The position numbers were made by a program, and so were the translations under genes. The notes under the pieces were generated by a model. The model saw only the letters and a list, made by a program, of their open reading frames with translations, had not been told where the DNA came from and did not search any database. Positions 42,248 to 51,439 of a DNA stretch of 64,000 nucleotides are shown piece by piece (the first letter of the stretch is position 1; each line of letters opens with the position of its first letter). Source of the stretch: Anaerolineae bacterium (GTDB lineage Bacteria > Chloroflexota > Anaerolineae > Aggregatilineales > UBA2796); assembly GCA_019637615.1 (NCBI GenBank), contig JAHBVJ010000018.1:1-64000 (forward strand), read 5' to 3'.

Positions 42248-43954
42248 ATGAACAGGTCGTATCCGCGCCGCATGTTGTGGGCGGCGATGCTTGCCATCAT
42301 GTTGATCGTTTCGGCGTGCGGCTCCAATTCTGGCGGCGTAAGCAGCAGCCCGACAAACCCACCTGCGAATGCACTGACCATCAAATTTCTGTACACGAGC
42401 GAAAAGAAGGCGTGGGTAGAAGCCGCAACCCAAGCTTTTAACGCCGCTAACTACAAGACCGCTTCGGGCAAAATTGTGCAGGTTGAACTCGAAGTAACTG
42501 GCTCGGTGGAAAGCGTCACCCGGATCGTTGATGGTAGTTCACAACCTGCCCTGTGGAGTCCCGCCAGCCGACTCGTCATTCCGATCCTCAATGATGAGTG
42601 GGTACAAAAGAACGGAACCGAGTTGGTGGACGACGGTCAATGCAAAGATGGTGTGCTCAGTCCACTGGTGATCATGATGTGGCAACCATTTGCGGAAGCG
42701 CTAGGATGGCCCAAGCAGCAGATCGGTTGGGCGGACATCGCCAAGCTGGCGACAAGCCCGAATGGTTGGGCAGATTATGGCAAACCGCAGTGGGGAGCGT
42801 TCCGGTTCGGGCATACGCATCCCGATTATTCGAACAGCGGACTACAGACCATCGTTGCGTTGGCATACGCGGCAACGGGAAAACTGCGCGGCTTGAGCGA
42901 GAGCGATGTGACCACTGCCGCTACCGCCGATTTTATCAAGAAGGTAGAAAGCTCGGTGGCGCATTATGGCAGTAGTACGGGCTTCTTCGGTACCGCAATG
43001 ATCGAACGGGGGCCGACGTATCTGAGCGCCGCCGCCGTGTATGAAAGCGTGGTCGTCAGCAGTTACAGCGCGATCAAAAAGAGCACGGATGGCTTCCCGC
43101 TGGTGGCGATCTATCCCAAAGAGGGAACCTTCATGAGTGACCACCCGTTGTGCATTCCGAACGCCGCATGGGTGACCAGCGATCAGAAGGAAGCGGCGGG
43201 CATTTACCGTGATTACCTACTGTCTAAACCGATTCAGGAGCAGGCACTTCAATTAGGGTTTCGCCCCGGTGATACCGATATCGCGATTGCGTCACCAATC
43301 GATATCGATCATGGCGTCGATCCTACGCAGCCGCAGAACTTGCTGGCAGTGCCGAGCGCGGCTACAACCCGCGCTATCCGCACAGTATGGTCGGAGCAAA
43401 AACGGCAAGTCAACCTGACGATGCTGATCGATATTTCGGGGAGCATGAAGAACGAAAATCGTATCGCGGGCGCGCGCGAAGGAGCAGCGGCATTCATCCA
43501 GCAGTTGGCTCCCACCGATAACCTGACCATCATCCTGTTTGACGATAAGCAGACTATCCTGTACGACAATGTGAATGTCGGTGAAAAACGTGACGACATG
43601 ATCAAGGATGTCGGTACGATTGTCCCGAAAGGGGGCACGGCCTTGTTCGACTCGATTGCGGTCGCGGTTGAGACGATGAAGAAAGACCCCACGCGCATCA
43701 ACGCTGTCGTGGTGATGACCGACGGGCAAGATACTAACAGTGAGCGGTATCGTCAGGCGAGTGGATTGATGGATGCACTCACCGGAAATCCAGAATCCAG
43801 CGATAGTGACGTGTCGATTTTCACGATTGGCTACGGATCGGACGCCGATGAGAACGTGCTGAAGACGATTGCGGATCGTGGACGAGGTGCCTATTTCAAA
43901 GGCACTGTCGAAAATATCGCGCAGGTGTATCGCGATATGTCTACGTTCTTCTAG
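42248..43954 (+). CDS. Lipoprotein with substrate-binding domain and VWA domain
   Basis: 568 residues from the ATG at 42248. A lipoprotein signal (LIVSACGS, lipobox Cys) is followed by a binding-protein domain (LTIKFLYTSEKKAWVEAATQAFN, LWSPASRLVIPILN, SDHPLCIPNAAWVT, LQLGFRPGDTDIA), paralogous to the product of the gene before it, and then a von Willebrand A domain with an intact MIDAS: DISGSM, the GGTAL threonine and MTDGQD. VWA domains bind metal-dependent protein ligands. The pairing with a second binding protein and the absence of permease genes suggest a surface or signalling complex. Confidence 0.9.
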   Translation: MNRSYPRRMLWAAMLAIMLIVSACGSNSGGVSSSPTNPPANALTIKFLYTSEKKAWVEAATQAFNAANYKTASGKIVQVELEVTGSVESVTRIVDGSSQPALWSPASRLVIPILNDEWVQKNGTELVDDGQCKDGVLSPLVIMMWQPFAEALGWPKQQIGWADIAKLATSPNGWADYGKPQWGAFRFGHTHPDYSNSGLQTIVALAYAATGKLRGLSESDVTTAATADFIKKVESSVAHYGSSTGFFGTAMIERGPTYLSAAAVYESVVVSSYSAIKKSTDGFPLVAIYPKEGTFMSDHPLCIPNAAWVTSDQKEAAGIYRDYLLSKPIQEQALQLGFRPGDTDIAIASPIDIDHGVDPTQPQNLLAVPSAATTRAIRTVWSEQKRQVNLTMLIDISGSMKNENRIAGAREGAAAFIQQLAPTDNLTIILFDDKQTILYDNVNVGEKRDDMIKDVGTIVPKGGTALFDSIAVAVETMKKDPTRINAVVVMTDGQDTNSERYRQASGLMDALTGNPESSDSDVSIFTIGYGSDADENVLKTIADRGRGAYFKGTVENIAQVYRDMSTFF

Positions 43955-43977
43955 CCACATCATTAGAGGATATCAAA

Positions 43978-44011
43978 GGTTGTTTCGATCGTTCAGAAGA
44001 TCGAAACAACC
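43978..44011. terminator. Bidirectional terminator
   Basis: Perfect 13-bp stem GGTTGTTTCGATC/GATCGAAACAACC with an 8-nt loop, lying 24 bases after the VWA lipoprotein stop and 18 bases beyond the end of the convergent lytic transglycosylase gene. Confidence 0.7.
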
Positions 44012-44028
44012 TCTCCTTGTTATGCTGA

Positions 44029-45123
44029 TCAGCGGCGGTTCGGGTCGAAGGTTGGCAGATCACTGCTAGGTGGCAGCGTGGCGATGGGTGCGCTGCTGGC
44101 GGGCATGGTAGGCAAGGCTGCTGTGGGTGGCGGATTGGTGACAATGTTGGGCGCTTCGAACGGTATGTCGGTGGAGATTGGCAAGTTTAAGGCCGCCTCC
44201 GCCCGCTGACACAACGACTGCCCACCAGCGGCTAACCACTCTTGCAAACGCGGACTCTGGGTACGCCCCGCCTGTGCATCACCGTAGATGCCCGTGCCCC
44301 AATAGTAGTAGCGCTGGCTCTGTTCAGGCCACGCGGATTGATCGAGATTGATCAGGCGTGGGCCACCGTTGTAACAGGCCATCGCCAACCCGACATCACC
44401 ATCTGACCGATCCAAGCAATCTTTGATGACGCCCATCCCACGTCTGGCATTTACTTCGGGATCCGTCATGCTGATTTTCTCTTCTTCCGAGAAGTGCATT
44501 GGCATCACCTGAAACAGCCCTTGCGCGGCGGCGTAGCTTTCCGCTGTCGTCCAGCCACACGACTCGATCTGCATGAGCGTAGCAATCAGATTGGGATCGA
44601 CATCGTACTGCTGCGACCAGCGCGCGATGGAAGATGCCCAATAGCGCACCGATGGCGGGAAGAACGAAGCGATCACGGGTGAGGTTGTAATCATGACCTG
44701 CTGCAACCAGAGGTAGCTACCACCGAGCAGCGCTGCGGTGAGGATCACGCTGACCAATTTGAAGCGCCAGTTCAGCCGCCAGAAAGAACGGACTAGCCAC
44801 AGAAACATGCGCCCAAGCAGTTTGCTCACCGCCCGCAAAAGGGTTTGTACAAACGACGGCGCGGGTGGTGGCGTTGCTGACGCAGCCGTTTTCTTGGCTT
44901 TGGGCTTGGGCGCTACAGCTACTTTTTCCTTCGGCGCGGTCGCTTTGCTAGGCGCTTTGGAGGTAACCGCCCTAGGAGTTGGATTAAACGGGTTGGACGC
45001 AGCATCAATTTTCGGCACGGCCTTACGCGGCGGCGTGCTGACTGGCGACGGGGTTGATTCACCCTCGGCGGCAGTCTTGCGCCGACGGGGTGGTTTGGGA
45101 GTCGTGTTTAGTTGATCAGTCAT
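44029..45123 (-). CDS. Lytic transglycosylase (SLT domain), membrane-anchored
   Basis: 364 residues. A cytoplasmic N-terminus of about 100 residues is Lys/Pro/Ala-rich, with the look of a disordered tail (KAPSKATAPKEKVAVAPKPK). One transmembrane helix lies at about 125-145 (LVSVILTAALLGGSYLWL), and the extracytoplasmic SLT domain follows: ATLMQIESCGW holds the catalytic Glu, then AAQGLFQVMPMHF and MACYNGG. It cleaves peptidoglycan between MurNAc and GlcNAc. The C-terminal tail of about 75 residues is Pro/Thr-rich. It probably has its own promoter. Confidence 0.92.
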   Translation of the reverse strand: MTDQLNTTPKPPRRRKTAAEGESTPSPVSTPPRKAVPKIDAASNPFNPTPRAVTSKAPSKATAPKEKVAVAPKPKAKKTAASATPPPAPSFVQTLLRAVSKLLGRMFLWLVRSFWRLNWRFKLVSVILTAALLGGSYLWLQQVMITTSPVIASFFPPSVRYWASSIARWSQQYDVDPNLIATLMQIESCGWTTAESYAAAQGLFQVMPMHFSEEEKISMTDPEVNARRGMGVIKDCLDRSDGDVGLAMACYNGGPRLINLDQSAWPEQSQRYYYWGTGIYGDAQAGRTQSPRLQEWLAAGGQSLCQRAEAALNLPISTDIPFEAPNIVTNPPPTAALPTMPASSAPIATLPPSSDLPTFDPNRR

Positions 45124-45214
45124 ACTTACTTCGTGATGTACTGATTATCCTTAGAAGATAGCAGCGGATTAGGGTCTGTCCCATTACAGTGCAGTTACGA
45201 GCGTGTGCTAACGT

Positions 45215-46240
45215 TTATGATGACGGTGTTGGTGATTGAGACTCAGTTGATACTGGTGTGGGCAACTGCTGGATGCGCTGCCAGCTTTGCCCTTGTCCTG
45301 TAAGCGCAAACGCGCCACCTTCCTGTGAAGATATATACGTAACACTGCTGTCGGCGGTTGCAGCACCATCGATCTGGGCTGTGTAGCCGATTTCTGGCAA
45401 GGTTGCCCACCCCAGTCGATCCCGAACACCGGCTTGCGTGCGCCAAACCAAGCCAAACCCACGTACAGGTTGCAACAAACCGGGCGGCGCGGTGATGGTT
45501 GGATCGGAATCTTGCTGACCATCGGTGAAGCTATCGGGATATGATGCCCACGCGGGCGAATTCTTGTCGTCGTACAGGACGTAGATGCGGCGTTCGGTTT
45601 CCAGCCAGATCATCACCCCATGTTCAAAAATTTGCTGCGCCGCACCGCTGGAAACGGCGCTGGCAGAAAACGCAGCGGAGTCCGTGCAGTTGATGACACA
45701 ACTGATGGCGACCGTGACGGTTTGGGTAAGCGAATTGGTTTCGTCCCCGATCACGAGTTCGTATTGCACCGCATCTTTGTCATTTTCACGCGTGCGCACT
45801 TCCAGCGACCCCGTGCGCCCTAGCTTCCAGACTTGTTCGCGCTCCCCGTCTGGTGTCAGTTCGTAAATCTGGACTTGATCGATGCCCTGCACTGACCAGA
45901 ATAACCTGAAGATGGCTCCGGCTTCGACCGCTGACACTTCCGCTTGGAAATATTCGATGCGCAGCGATCCGTAGGGGATCGACGTGCGAGTTGGCGTGAA
46001 GCGTTGATCGGGGCGCGGAGTCGGGAAGACAGGAGTCGCGGTTGTCAAGGCTGACAGCGGCGTGATACCCGGCGTCGGCGTGAGCGTGGCGGGCAAAGGC
46101 GTCAGCGTTGGCGTTTCGGTCGGAGTCTCCGTCTCGGTTGGCAGTGGCGTCGGAAAGACTTGATCGAGACCCGGATTGCACGCACTGACCATCAGCAACG
46201 CTAGGAACAGGCTAAGTCCGAACCATCGATGGGTGCGCAT
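45215..46240 (-). CDS. Lipoprotein with Thr/Pro-rich stalk, unknown
   Basis: About 341 residues from the ATG at 46240 (GAGG upstream). The signal peptide ends in the lipobox VSAC, then comes a TPTETPT-type stalk of about 60 residues, a beta-rich domain (LRIEYFQAEVSAVEAGAIFRLFWSVQGI, LVIGDETNSLTQTVTVAI) and a C-terminal part with ICLIW-like Trp motifs (GVMIWLETERRIYVLY, FGLVWRTQAGVRDRLGWAT). That last pattern occurs in repeats of Chloroflexota surface proteins. No enzymatic motif is visible. Confidence 0.82.
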   Translation of the reverse strand: MRTHRWFGLSLFLALLMVSACNPGLDQVFPTPLPTETETPTETPTLTPLPATLTPTPGITPLSALTTATPVFPTPRPDQRFTPTRTSIPYGSLRIEYFQAEVSAVEAGAIFRLFWSVQGIDQVQIYELTPDGEREQVWKLGRTGSLEVRTRENDKDAVQYELVIGDETNSLTQTVTVAISCVINCTDSAAFSASAVSSGAAQQIFEHGVMIWLETERRIYVLYDDKNSPAWASYPDSFTDGQQDSDPTITAPPGLLQPVRGFGLVWRTQAGVRDRLGWATLPEIGYTAQIDGAATADSSVTYISSQEGGAFALTGQGQSWQRIQQLPTPVSTESQSPTPSS

Positions 46241-46482
46241 GATGCCTCGCTTGTGCATTGGCTAAGACTCTGGATACGTCGATCATCCTACCCAAGTATC
46301 CAAACCCGTAGCGGGTTCCGCTATTCCACGTCGCTTTTTGATCAGTCAACCTATTTTATCAGAACTCAAGTTCTAAATCAAGCCTGAAAAATGTATGAAT
46401 TTCATGAAAGGAGTGAGGAATTTGGCGAAAAATCGCTTACTCTAGTAGCAGAGTAAGCGATGGCAATTCTTATTGGTTGGGT

Positions 46483-46737
46483 TTAGTCGGCGGTCGGGGG
46501 GATGGGTAGTTTATCTTCGGGTATGTCTTTGTATTTCTCCCCGATTTCCACTAACATGCGTGGGATGCCATCGACAATGGGGTACTTATAGCCAGACTCA
46601 TCGCATACTAGCCACATACCATTGTGTACCAACCGCAGACGACCCGGATCGCTGCCTTTGTCTTTATAATGGACTGCCACCGGGCAGCGCAAGATTTCCA
46701 GAAACTCCGGATTGAGGATCGTGTTGTTATCACTCAT
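46483..46737 (-). CDS. Trm112-family small protein (UPF0434-like)
   Basis: 84 residues matching the Trm112/UPF0434 pattern: FLEILRCPVAVHYKD at residues 11-25 and LVCDESGYKYPIVDGIPRML. In many relatives two CxxC-like pairs bind zinc; here only the single Cys of RCP and of VCD remain, so metal binding is doubtful. Eukaryotic Trm112 activates methyltransferases, and bacterial members have no firm role. It stands alone on the minus strand. Confidence 0.82.
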   Translation of the reverse strand: MSDNNTILNPEFLEILRCPVAVHYKDKGSDPGRLRLVHNGMWLVCDESGYKYPIVDGIPRMLVEIGEKYKDIPEDKLPIPPTAD

Positions 46738-46872
46738 AGTTGGGACTACCTCATATCAAGTCACGTCGCAAGCTGTTGAGTTCGCGACTGTTTTTTATCT
46801 CGATTGTGTAACAATGCTTACCATAACTGCCGAGTATAACGGCGGGCGTGAGCAGCGTCAAGCAATCGTCGC

Positions 46873-46901
46873 TTGCCCACGGTAGTCGTGTCCTTTATAC
46901 T
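46873..46901 (+). promoter_or_regulatory. Promoter for the dedA gene
   Basis: TTGCCC (46873-46878), a 17-base spacer and TATACT (46896-46901), 51 bases before the ATG at 46953. Confidence 0.5.
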
Positions 46902-46952
46902 GTTCGGCGCTCATTTGGCAAAATGAGTTCACAAGAAAGGTCTTGACGCTCT

Positions 46953-47633
46953 ATGAATGTACTCGATCTGTTGAAGGATCCAATTCTGCTGATTAAGACA
47001 GTCGGCCTGATTGGCATTTATCTCATTATCTTCGCTGAATCCGGCTTGTTGATCGGTTTCTTCTTACCCGGCGATAGTCTGCTATTTACCGCTGGTTTCC
47101 TAGCTTCGGGCGGTCTGAAGGACTTCCAACTGCCGCTGGTTCCGCTGCTGATCGGGTGCTTCCTCGCCGCTGTGATCGGTGACAGCGTGGGTTACACGTT
47201 TGGTCGGCGGATCGGGCGTCCGCTGTTTGAGCGCGAAGACTCCGGCCTGTTTAAGAAGAAATATATCACCCAAGCGCAAGCCTTCTATGACAAGCACGGT
47301 TCGAAGACGATTGTGCTGGCGCGTTTCGTGCCGATCGTGCGCACCTTCGCCCCGATCGTGGCGGGCGCTGCCGAAATGAAATATCAGACTTTCGTGGTGT
47401 TCAATGTAGTCGGTGGTTTTCTGTGGTCGTGCGGCGTGGCGCTGGCGGGTTACTTCTTGGGCAACATCATCCCCGATGTCGATAAGTACCTGCTGCCGAT
47501 CATCATCGTCATCGTGCTGATTTCCGTCGCGCCCGCGATATTGCATATCGCCCGTGACGCCGAGATGCGCAGCGATATTATGAACAGCCTGCGCAAGCTG
47601 TTTACGCGTCAAGCCAAGAGTGAGAGCGAATAG
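46953..47633 (+). CDS. DedA-family membrane protein
   Basis: 226 residues with the DedA/SNARE-associated fold: IIFAESGLLIGFFLPGDSLLFTAGFLAS, VIGDSVGYTFGRRIGRPLFE and the RFVPIVRTFAPIVAGAAEM amphipathic loop with its conserved Arg. DedA proteins are needed for membrane potential and for recycling undecaprenyl phosphate or phosphatidylethanolamine-type lipids. It is followed 43 bases later by ExoD on the same strand. Confidence 0.93.
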   Translation: MNVLDLLKDPILLIKTVGLIGIYLIIFAESGLLIGFFLPGDSLLFTAGFLASGGLKDFQLPLVPLLIGCFLAAVIGDSVGYTFGRRIGRPLFEREDSGLFKKKYITQAQAFYDKHGSKTIVLARFVPIVRTFAPIVAGAAEMKYQTFVVFNVVGGFLWSCGVALAGYFLGNIIPDVDKYLLPIIIVIVLISVAPAILHIARDAEMRSDIMNSLRKLFTRQAKSESE

Positions 47634-47676
47634 CCTCCACCTTTCCATATCGGTAATTCTAGAATGAGGGTAACGA

Positions 47677-48321
47677 ATGTCGTCCGTCCAGTTTGAAGAT
47701 ACGAGCAAAAATCTATCCGAGACGCTCGGCGAAATCGCCACCGCCATCCAACCGGGGACTAAGATCACACTGCGTAAACTGTTGTCAATGATCGGGGAAC
47801 AGGGTATGTTGCTATTCTGCCTGTTCCTCACCATCCCTTTTCTGATCCCGGTACAGATCCCCGGCGTAAGTACCGTTTTTGGCTTGCTGATCGTGTTGAT
47901 CGGCGTAGGTGTCACGCTGAACCGCGTGCCGTGGCTGCCCGCCCGCCTGATGGATCATGAAATCAGCGCCGATCATCTGGTGCCCGCACTACAACGTGCG
48001 GCTAAAACCTTTACGTGGATCGATAGCAAGGTTCGCCCACGCTATCTGGTGCTCACGCACGGCTCGACAGTCAACCGCTTCAACGGCTTTATCCTGCTGT
48101 TCAGCGGTGTCCTGCTAATGATGCCGCTATCGATCATCCCGTTTTCGAATATGCTGCCCGCGCTGGCGATCCTCGGACTTTCCGTAGGCATCTTACAACG
48201 TGATGGCCTGTTCGTGGTCGTCGGGCATTTGTTTGCGCTGTTGACCACGATCTATTTCAGCGTGTTGGCGGCTGGCTTCTTACTGGCTGGTCACAGCATC
48301 ACCGCGCTGATCGGCGGTTAG
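47677..48321 (+). CDS. ExoD-family membrane protein
   Basis: 214 residues. The cytoplasmic front LSETLGEIATAIQPGTKITLRKLLSMIGEQG is the ExoD hallmark, followed by about four membrane helices in the order expected (LLFCLFLTIPFLIPVQIPGVST, LSIIPFSNMLPALAILGLSVGILQRDG). First linked to exopolysaccharide production in rhizobia; its biochemical action is unknown. It is probably co-transcribed with dedA. Confidence 0.92.
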   Translation: MSSVQFEDTSKNLSETLGEIATAIQPGTKITLRKLLSMIGEQGMLLFCLFLTIPFLIPVQIPGVSTVFGLLIVLIGVGVTLNRVPWLPARLMDHEISADHLVPALQRAAKTFTWIDSKVRPRYLVLTHGSTVNRFNGFILLFSGVLLMMPLSIIPFSNMLPALAILGLSVGILQRDGLFVVVGHLFALLTTIYFSVLAAGFLLAGHSITALIGG

Positions 48322-48440
48322 CAACAACAATCCTCTCTTAGCCATCAACGGCGTGTGCATCCTGTGGTGTATGCGCCGTTTTGGTGTGTCGATTCTTCCG
48401 CTATACTCTCCTTTCAAATTGTTACGATAAGGCGTATTCC

Positions 48441-49022
48441 ATGTCCAAGAAACCCGCATGGATCGAAACCGTCGATGAGGCGGATGCTGCTGATGCTGTG
48501 AAAGCGGCCTATGAAGAATGTGGCGACCGCAAGACGGGCAAGGTCGATCACATCATGAAAGTACACAGCTTGCATCCGCAATCGATGCTCGACCATCAGC
48601 AGTTGTACGTCACCTTGATGTACGGACGCGGCCCGTTGAGCCGCCCGCAGCGCGAGATGATCGGGACGGTGGTATCGGCGCTCAATCACTGCGTCTATTG
48701 ACTGCGCCACCATGCGCGTAATCTTCGTCAGTTGACGAAGCAAGATGCACTGGTAGAGCAACTCAGTTCGGATTACAGGCTGGCTGCACTGAACGCCGCC
48801 GACCGCGCGATGTTGGATTACGCTGCCAAATTGACGCTGACGCCTACAGCAATCACCGAACAAGATGTTCAAGGTCTGCGCGCCACAGGATTCACTGACC
48901 GCGCGATCCTAGATATTGTGCAGATCACGGCCTACTATGCCTATGTAAACAGGATCGCAGATGGGCTGGGCGTGAGTCTGGAAGCCTATTGGCAGCACGG
49001 CGATACGCCTGAAGCGGAATAA
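48441..49022 (+). CDS. AhpD-like peroxidase with in-frame TGA, candidate selenoprotein (CxxU)
   Basis: Read through the TGA at 48699-48701, this frame gives a 193-residue carboxymuconolactone decarboxylase/AhpD-type peroxidase of normal length. The catalytic pattern of AhpD (Glu, 12 residues, Cys-x-x-Cys, 4 residues, His) is present as E72, C84-V-Y-[TGA87], H91, with TGA exactly at the second Cys. Downstream sequence keeps the family pattern (LRHHARNLRQL, DRAMLDYAAKLTLTP, ILDIVQITAYYAYVNRIADGLGV), so it is under coding constraint. A 7-bp hairpin CTTCGTC/GACGAAG with loop AGTT (48723-48740) lies 28 bases after the TGA, within the range of bacterial SECIS elements. The start is the ATG after AAGG. 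The alternatives are a nonsense pseudogene or a sequencing error; Sec genes elsewhere in the genome would decide. Confidence 0.8.
48723..48740 (+). promoter_or_regulatory. Candidate bacterial SECIS hairpin
   Basis: CTTCGTC-AGTT-GACGAAG inside the coding frame, loop beginning 28 bases after the TGA. Bacterial SECIS elements need a stem-loop about 16-37 bases from the UGA with a G among the first two loop bases; both hold here. Confidence 0.6.
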
Positions 49023-49058
49023 GAATAGACTTCGGTGGTTTTGGTGAGGGAGTCTGCT

Positions 49059-49925
49059 ATGTCTACGGATATTTGGCATCGGTGGCTGCTTGACCGACGG
49101 TTTGGCGGCGATTCGCGACAAATGCAACGCATGATGGACTTCCTGACGCCGATTCGCGATGCTGTCCTGCGCAACGCCGATCTCCACGACGGCGATACGC
49201 TGCTGGATGTGGGCTGCGGCGATGGGTTGATCGCATTCGGGGCGCTGAATACTACGCCCGTGGAACGGGTTATCTTCAGCGACATCTCGCAAGATTTATT
49301 GGAGCATGTACAACAGATCGTTCAGGAAACGGAGTTCGCGGATCGGTGCGCATTTCTGAGAGCCTCCGCCGATGACATCAATCTGCCGAACGAATCTGTC
49401 GAGGCGGTGACCACGCGCTCAGTGTTAATCTACGTCAAGGCCAAGCAAGCCGCGTTCAACGAGTTTTACCGCGTGTTGAAGCCGGAGGGACGATTGTCGA
49501 TCTTCGAGCCGATCAACCGCTTCGGCTATCCCGAACCCGCGCATGTCTTCAGCGGCTACGACGTGACGCCCGTGGAGGCCATCGCCGCGAAGATCAAAGC
49601 ATTGTATGCACAGCTTCAGCCCATCGACAGCGATCCGATGCTGGATTTTGATGAGCGCGATCTGATCGCGTTGGCGCAGCGGGCGGGCTTCCGCGAAGTT
49701 CATCTCGATTACCAAGTCACGATCAAGCCTAAGAGCGATGATATGGATTGGGACGTGATGCTGCGCATTCCGGGTAATCCCAAGATTCCCAGTCTGGAAG
49801 AAGCGATGCAGCAAGCACTGACGGCAGAAGAACGTAAGGTGTTCATCGCGCATTTGCGCCCGATGGTAGAGGAAAAACGCGGCTCGGTCAGAAACGCGCT
49901 GGCTTATCTGTACGCGACAAAGTAA
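49059..49925 (+). CDS. Class I SAM-dependent methyltransferase
   Basis: About 288 residues from the ATG at 49059 (GGGAG upstream). LLDVGCGDGLIAFGAL is SAM-binding motif I, followed by RVIFSDISQDLLEHV and VEAVTTRSVLIYVKAKQAAFNEFYRVLKPEGRLSIFEPIN, a typical small-molecule or quinone methyltransferase core. The C-terminal third (KPKSDDMDWDVMLRIPGNPKIP) is family-specific. It lies 36 bases after the AhpD-like gene on the same strand, so the two may be co-transcribed. Substrate unknown. Confidence 0.92.
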   Translation: MSTDIWHRWLLDRRFGGDSRQMQRMMDFLTPIRDAVLRNADLHDGDTLLDVGCGDGLIAFGALNTTPVERVIFSDISQDLLEHVQQIVQETEFADRCAFLRASADDINLPNESVEAVTTRSVLIYVKAKQAAFNEFYRVLKPEGRLSIFEPINRFGYPEPAHVFSGYDVTPVEAIAAKIKALYAQLQPIDSDPMLDFDERDLIALAQRAGFREVHLDYQVTIKPKSDDMDWDVMLRIPGNPKIPSLEEAMQQALTAEERKVFIAHLRPMVEEKRGSVRNALAYLYATK

Positions 49926-49974
49926 CCAAACGCTGCCTGCCCTGCTATTTTCCTTGTACTTTCGATCATGTTCA

Positions 49975-50029
49975 ACGCCCGAATCTTCGTGTAAGCTTGC
50001 TGCGCACCGATGCGATCGGGCGTGTTTTT
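49975..50029 (+). terminator. Possible terminator after methyltransferase gene
   Basis: ACGCCCGA (49975-49982) can pair with TCGGGCGT (50016-50023), followed by GTTTTTG. The loop is long (33 nt), so it is only a moderate candidate. Confidence 0.4.
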
Positions 50030-50113
50030 GTCTCGCCCGCACGGCATCGGCATTCACAAGACCCGATAGAACACACTAACACGCATTTTTCTACGAATAG
50101 GTAACGCCCCCTC

Positions 50114-51376
50114 ATGCAAACATATCTTCGTTTACTGCGCGAAAATCCTGCCTACACTAGATTGTGGATCGCGCAGTGCATCAGCCTTCTGGGCGACTGG
50201 TTCAGCACGATTGCCCTGACCGCCCTCGTGGCGCAATACAGCAATAGTTCCGGTATGGCGCTCACCTTACTTCTCGTATCACGGTTTCTCCCGCCGCTGA
50301 TCATCGGCCCGTTTGCTGGTGTGATCGTTGACCGTATGAACCGCAAGCGGTTGTTGATCATCAGCGACATCTCCCGCTTCGTCATCGTGATTCTGTTCCT
50401 GACGGTGAACGATGCCGCGCATCTCTGGTTGATCTATGCGCTAACGCTGATTCAGTTCACGTTCGGTTCGATCTTCGAGCCTGCGCGATCTGCCATCACC
50501 CCTAGTCTCGTTAGTCCAAACGATCTGGTCAGGGCGAACATCTTGGGCAGCGTCACGTGGTCGGTAATGTTAGCCGCAGGGGCAGCGATTGGGGGCGGAG
50601 TCGCGGCAATATTCGGAACGCAGACCGCGCTGATCATCGATGCGCTCAGTTTTGCTCTATCCGCCATGTTCATCATGTCGATCCGCCTGCCGACCCAGCC
50701 GAGCGCGCCGACTCAAGCACATCCGGCGAAGTCACAAACTGGCTTCCGAGATGGATTGCGCTACATCCAGCAGCATCCGACGACGGCACTGGCATTACTG
50801 ATTAAGTTGTTCGGCAACATCGGCAACTTAGATACGTTTATGGCGATTTACGCGACCAAGGTATTCGTGGTAGGTGAACAAGGGACAGGCTCACTCGGCA
50901 TCTTCTACAGCGTATTCGGGTTTGGCGCGATCCTTGGCCCGCTGATCTTGAATCGCTTCAACAATGGATCGGTGACCACGATGCGGCGCTTGGTCGCCAT
51001 CGGCTATGTCTGGATCACGCTGGGGATGTTCCTATTTGGCGTCGCGCCGAGCCTCCTGATTGCAAGTGCGGCGGTGTTCTTGAGAGCGATGGGCGGTTCG
51101 ACGTACTGGACATACAGTTCGGTGATCTTGCAAAAGACCGTCCCTGATCATTTTCTCGGCAGGTTGTTCTCGATTGACTTCGCGGGCGCACAACTCGCGG
51201 CGATCATCACGTTCATTGTCATCGGCTGGCTGGTTGACAACACCGATCCGGCGCGCATATCGAGTCTGGTGATTGGGACGGCGGTCGTCACGTTGATTCC
51301 GTTGGTGCTGTGGATATTAGGGATCACGTGGGCGGAGAAGCAAGAGCAGATCACCGCCGTGCCTGAACAAGCGTAA
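50114..51376 (+). CDS. MFS transporter, EntS-like
   Basis: 420 residues with about 12 membrane helices. The start YLRLLRENPAYTRLWIAQCISLLGDWFSTIAL and the loop GPFAGVIVDRMNRKRLLIISD match the MFS-3/EntS-like efflux group, as does FGSIFEPARSAITPSLVSPNDLVRANIL. It may export a siderophore or drug; the substrate cannot be fixed. It is set off upstream by a probable terminator and downstream by a bidirectional one. Confidence 0.92.
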   Translation: MQTYLRLLRENPAYTRLWIAQCISLLGDWFSTIALTALVAQYSNSSGMALTLLLVSRFLPPLIIGPFAGVIVDRMNRKRLLIISDISRFVIVILFLTVNDAAHLWLIYALTLIQFTFGSIFEPARSAITPSLVSPNDLVRANILGSVTWSVMLAAGAAIGGGVAAIFGTQTALIIDALSFALSAMFIMSIRLPTQPSAPTQAHPAKSQTGFRDGLRYIQQHPTTALALLIKLFGNIGNLDTFMAIYATKVFVVGEQGTGSLGIFYSVFGFGAILGPLILNRFNNGSVTTMRRLVAIGYVWITLGMFLFGVAPSLLIASAAVFLRAMGGSTYWTYSSVILQKTVPDHFLGRLFSIDFAGAQLAAIITFIVIGWLVDNTDPARISSLVIGTAVVTLIPLVLWILGITWAEKQEQITAVPEQA

Positions 51377-51386
51377 CAGACAACAA

Positions 51387-51411
51387 AAAGCGGATCATCA
51401 CGATCCGCTTT
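51387..51411. terminator. Bidirectional terminator
   Basis: Perfect 10-bp stem AAAGCGGATC/GATCCGCTTT with loop ATCAC between the convergent MFS and MoeZ-like genes, A-run on one side and T-rich on the other. Confidence 0.8.
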
Positions 51412-51439
51412 CTATTTTATGCGCTTGTGCAACCAAACG

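Noticed and set aside
48381..48701. Two separate small genes (48381-48701 and 48732-49022)
   Set aside because: Both lie in the same frame, split only by one TGA at the AhpD catalytic position; together they give one full-length family member.
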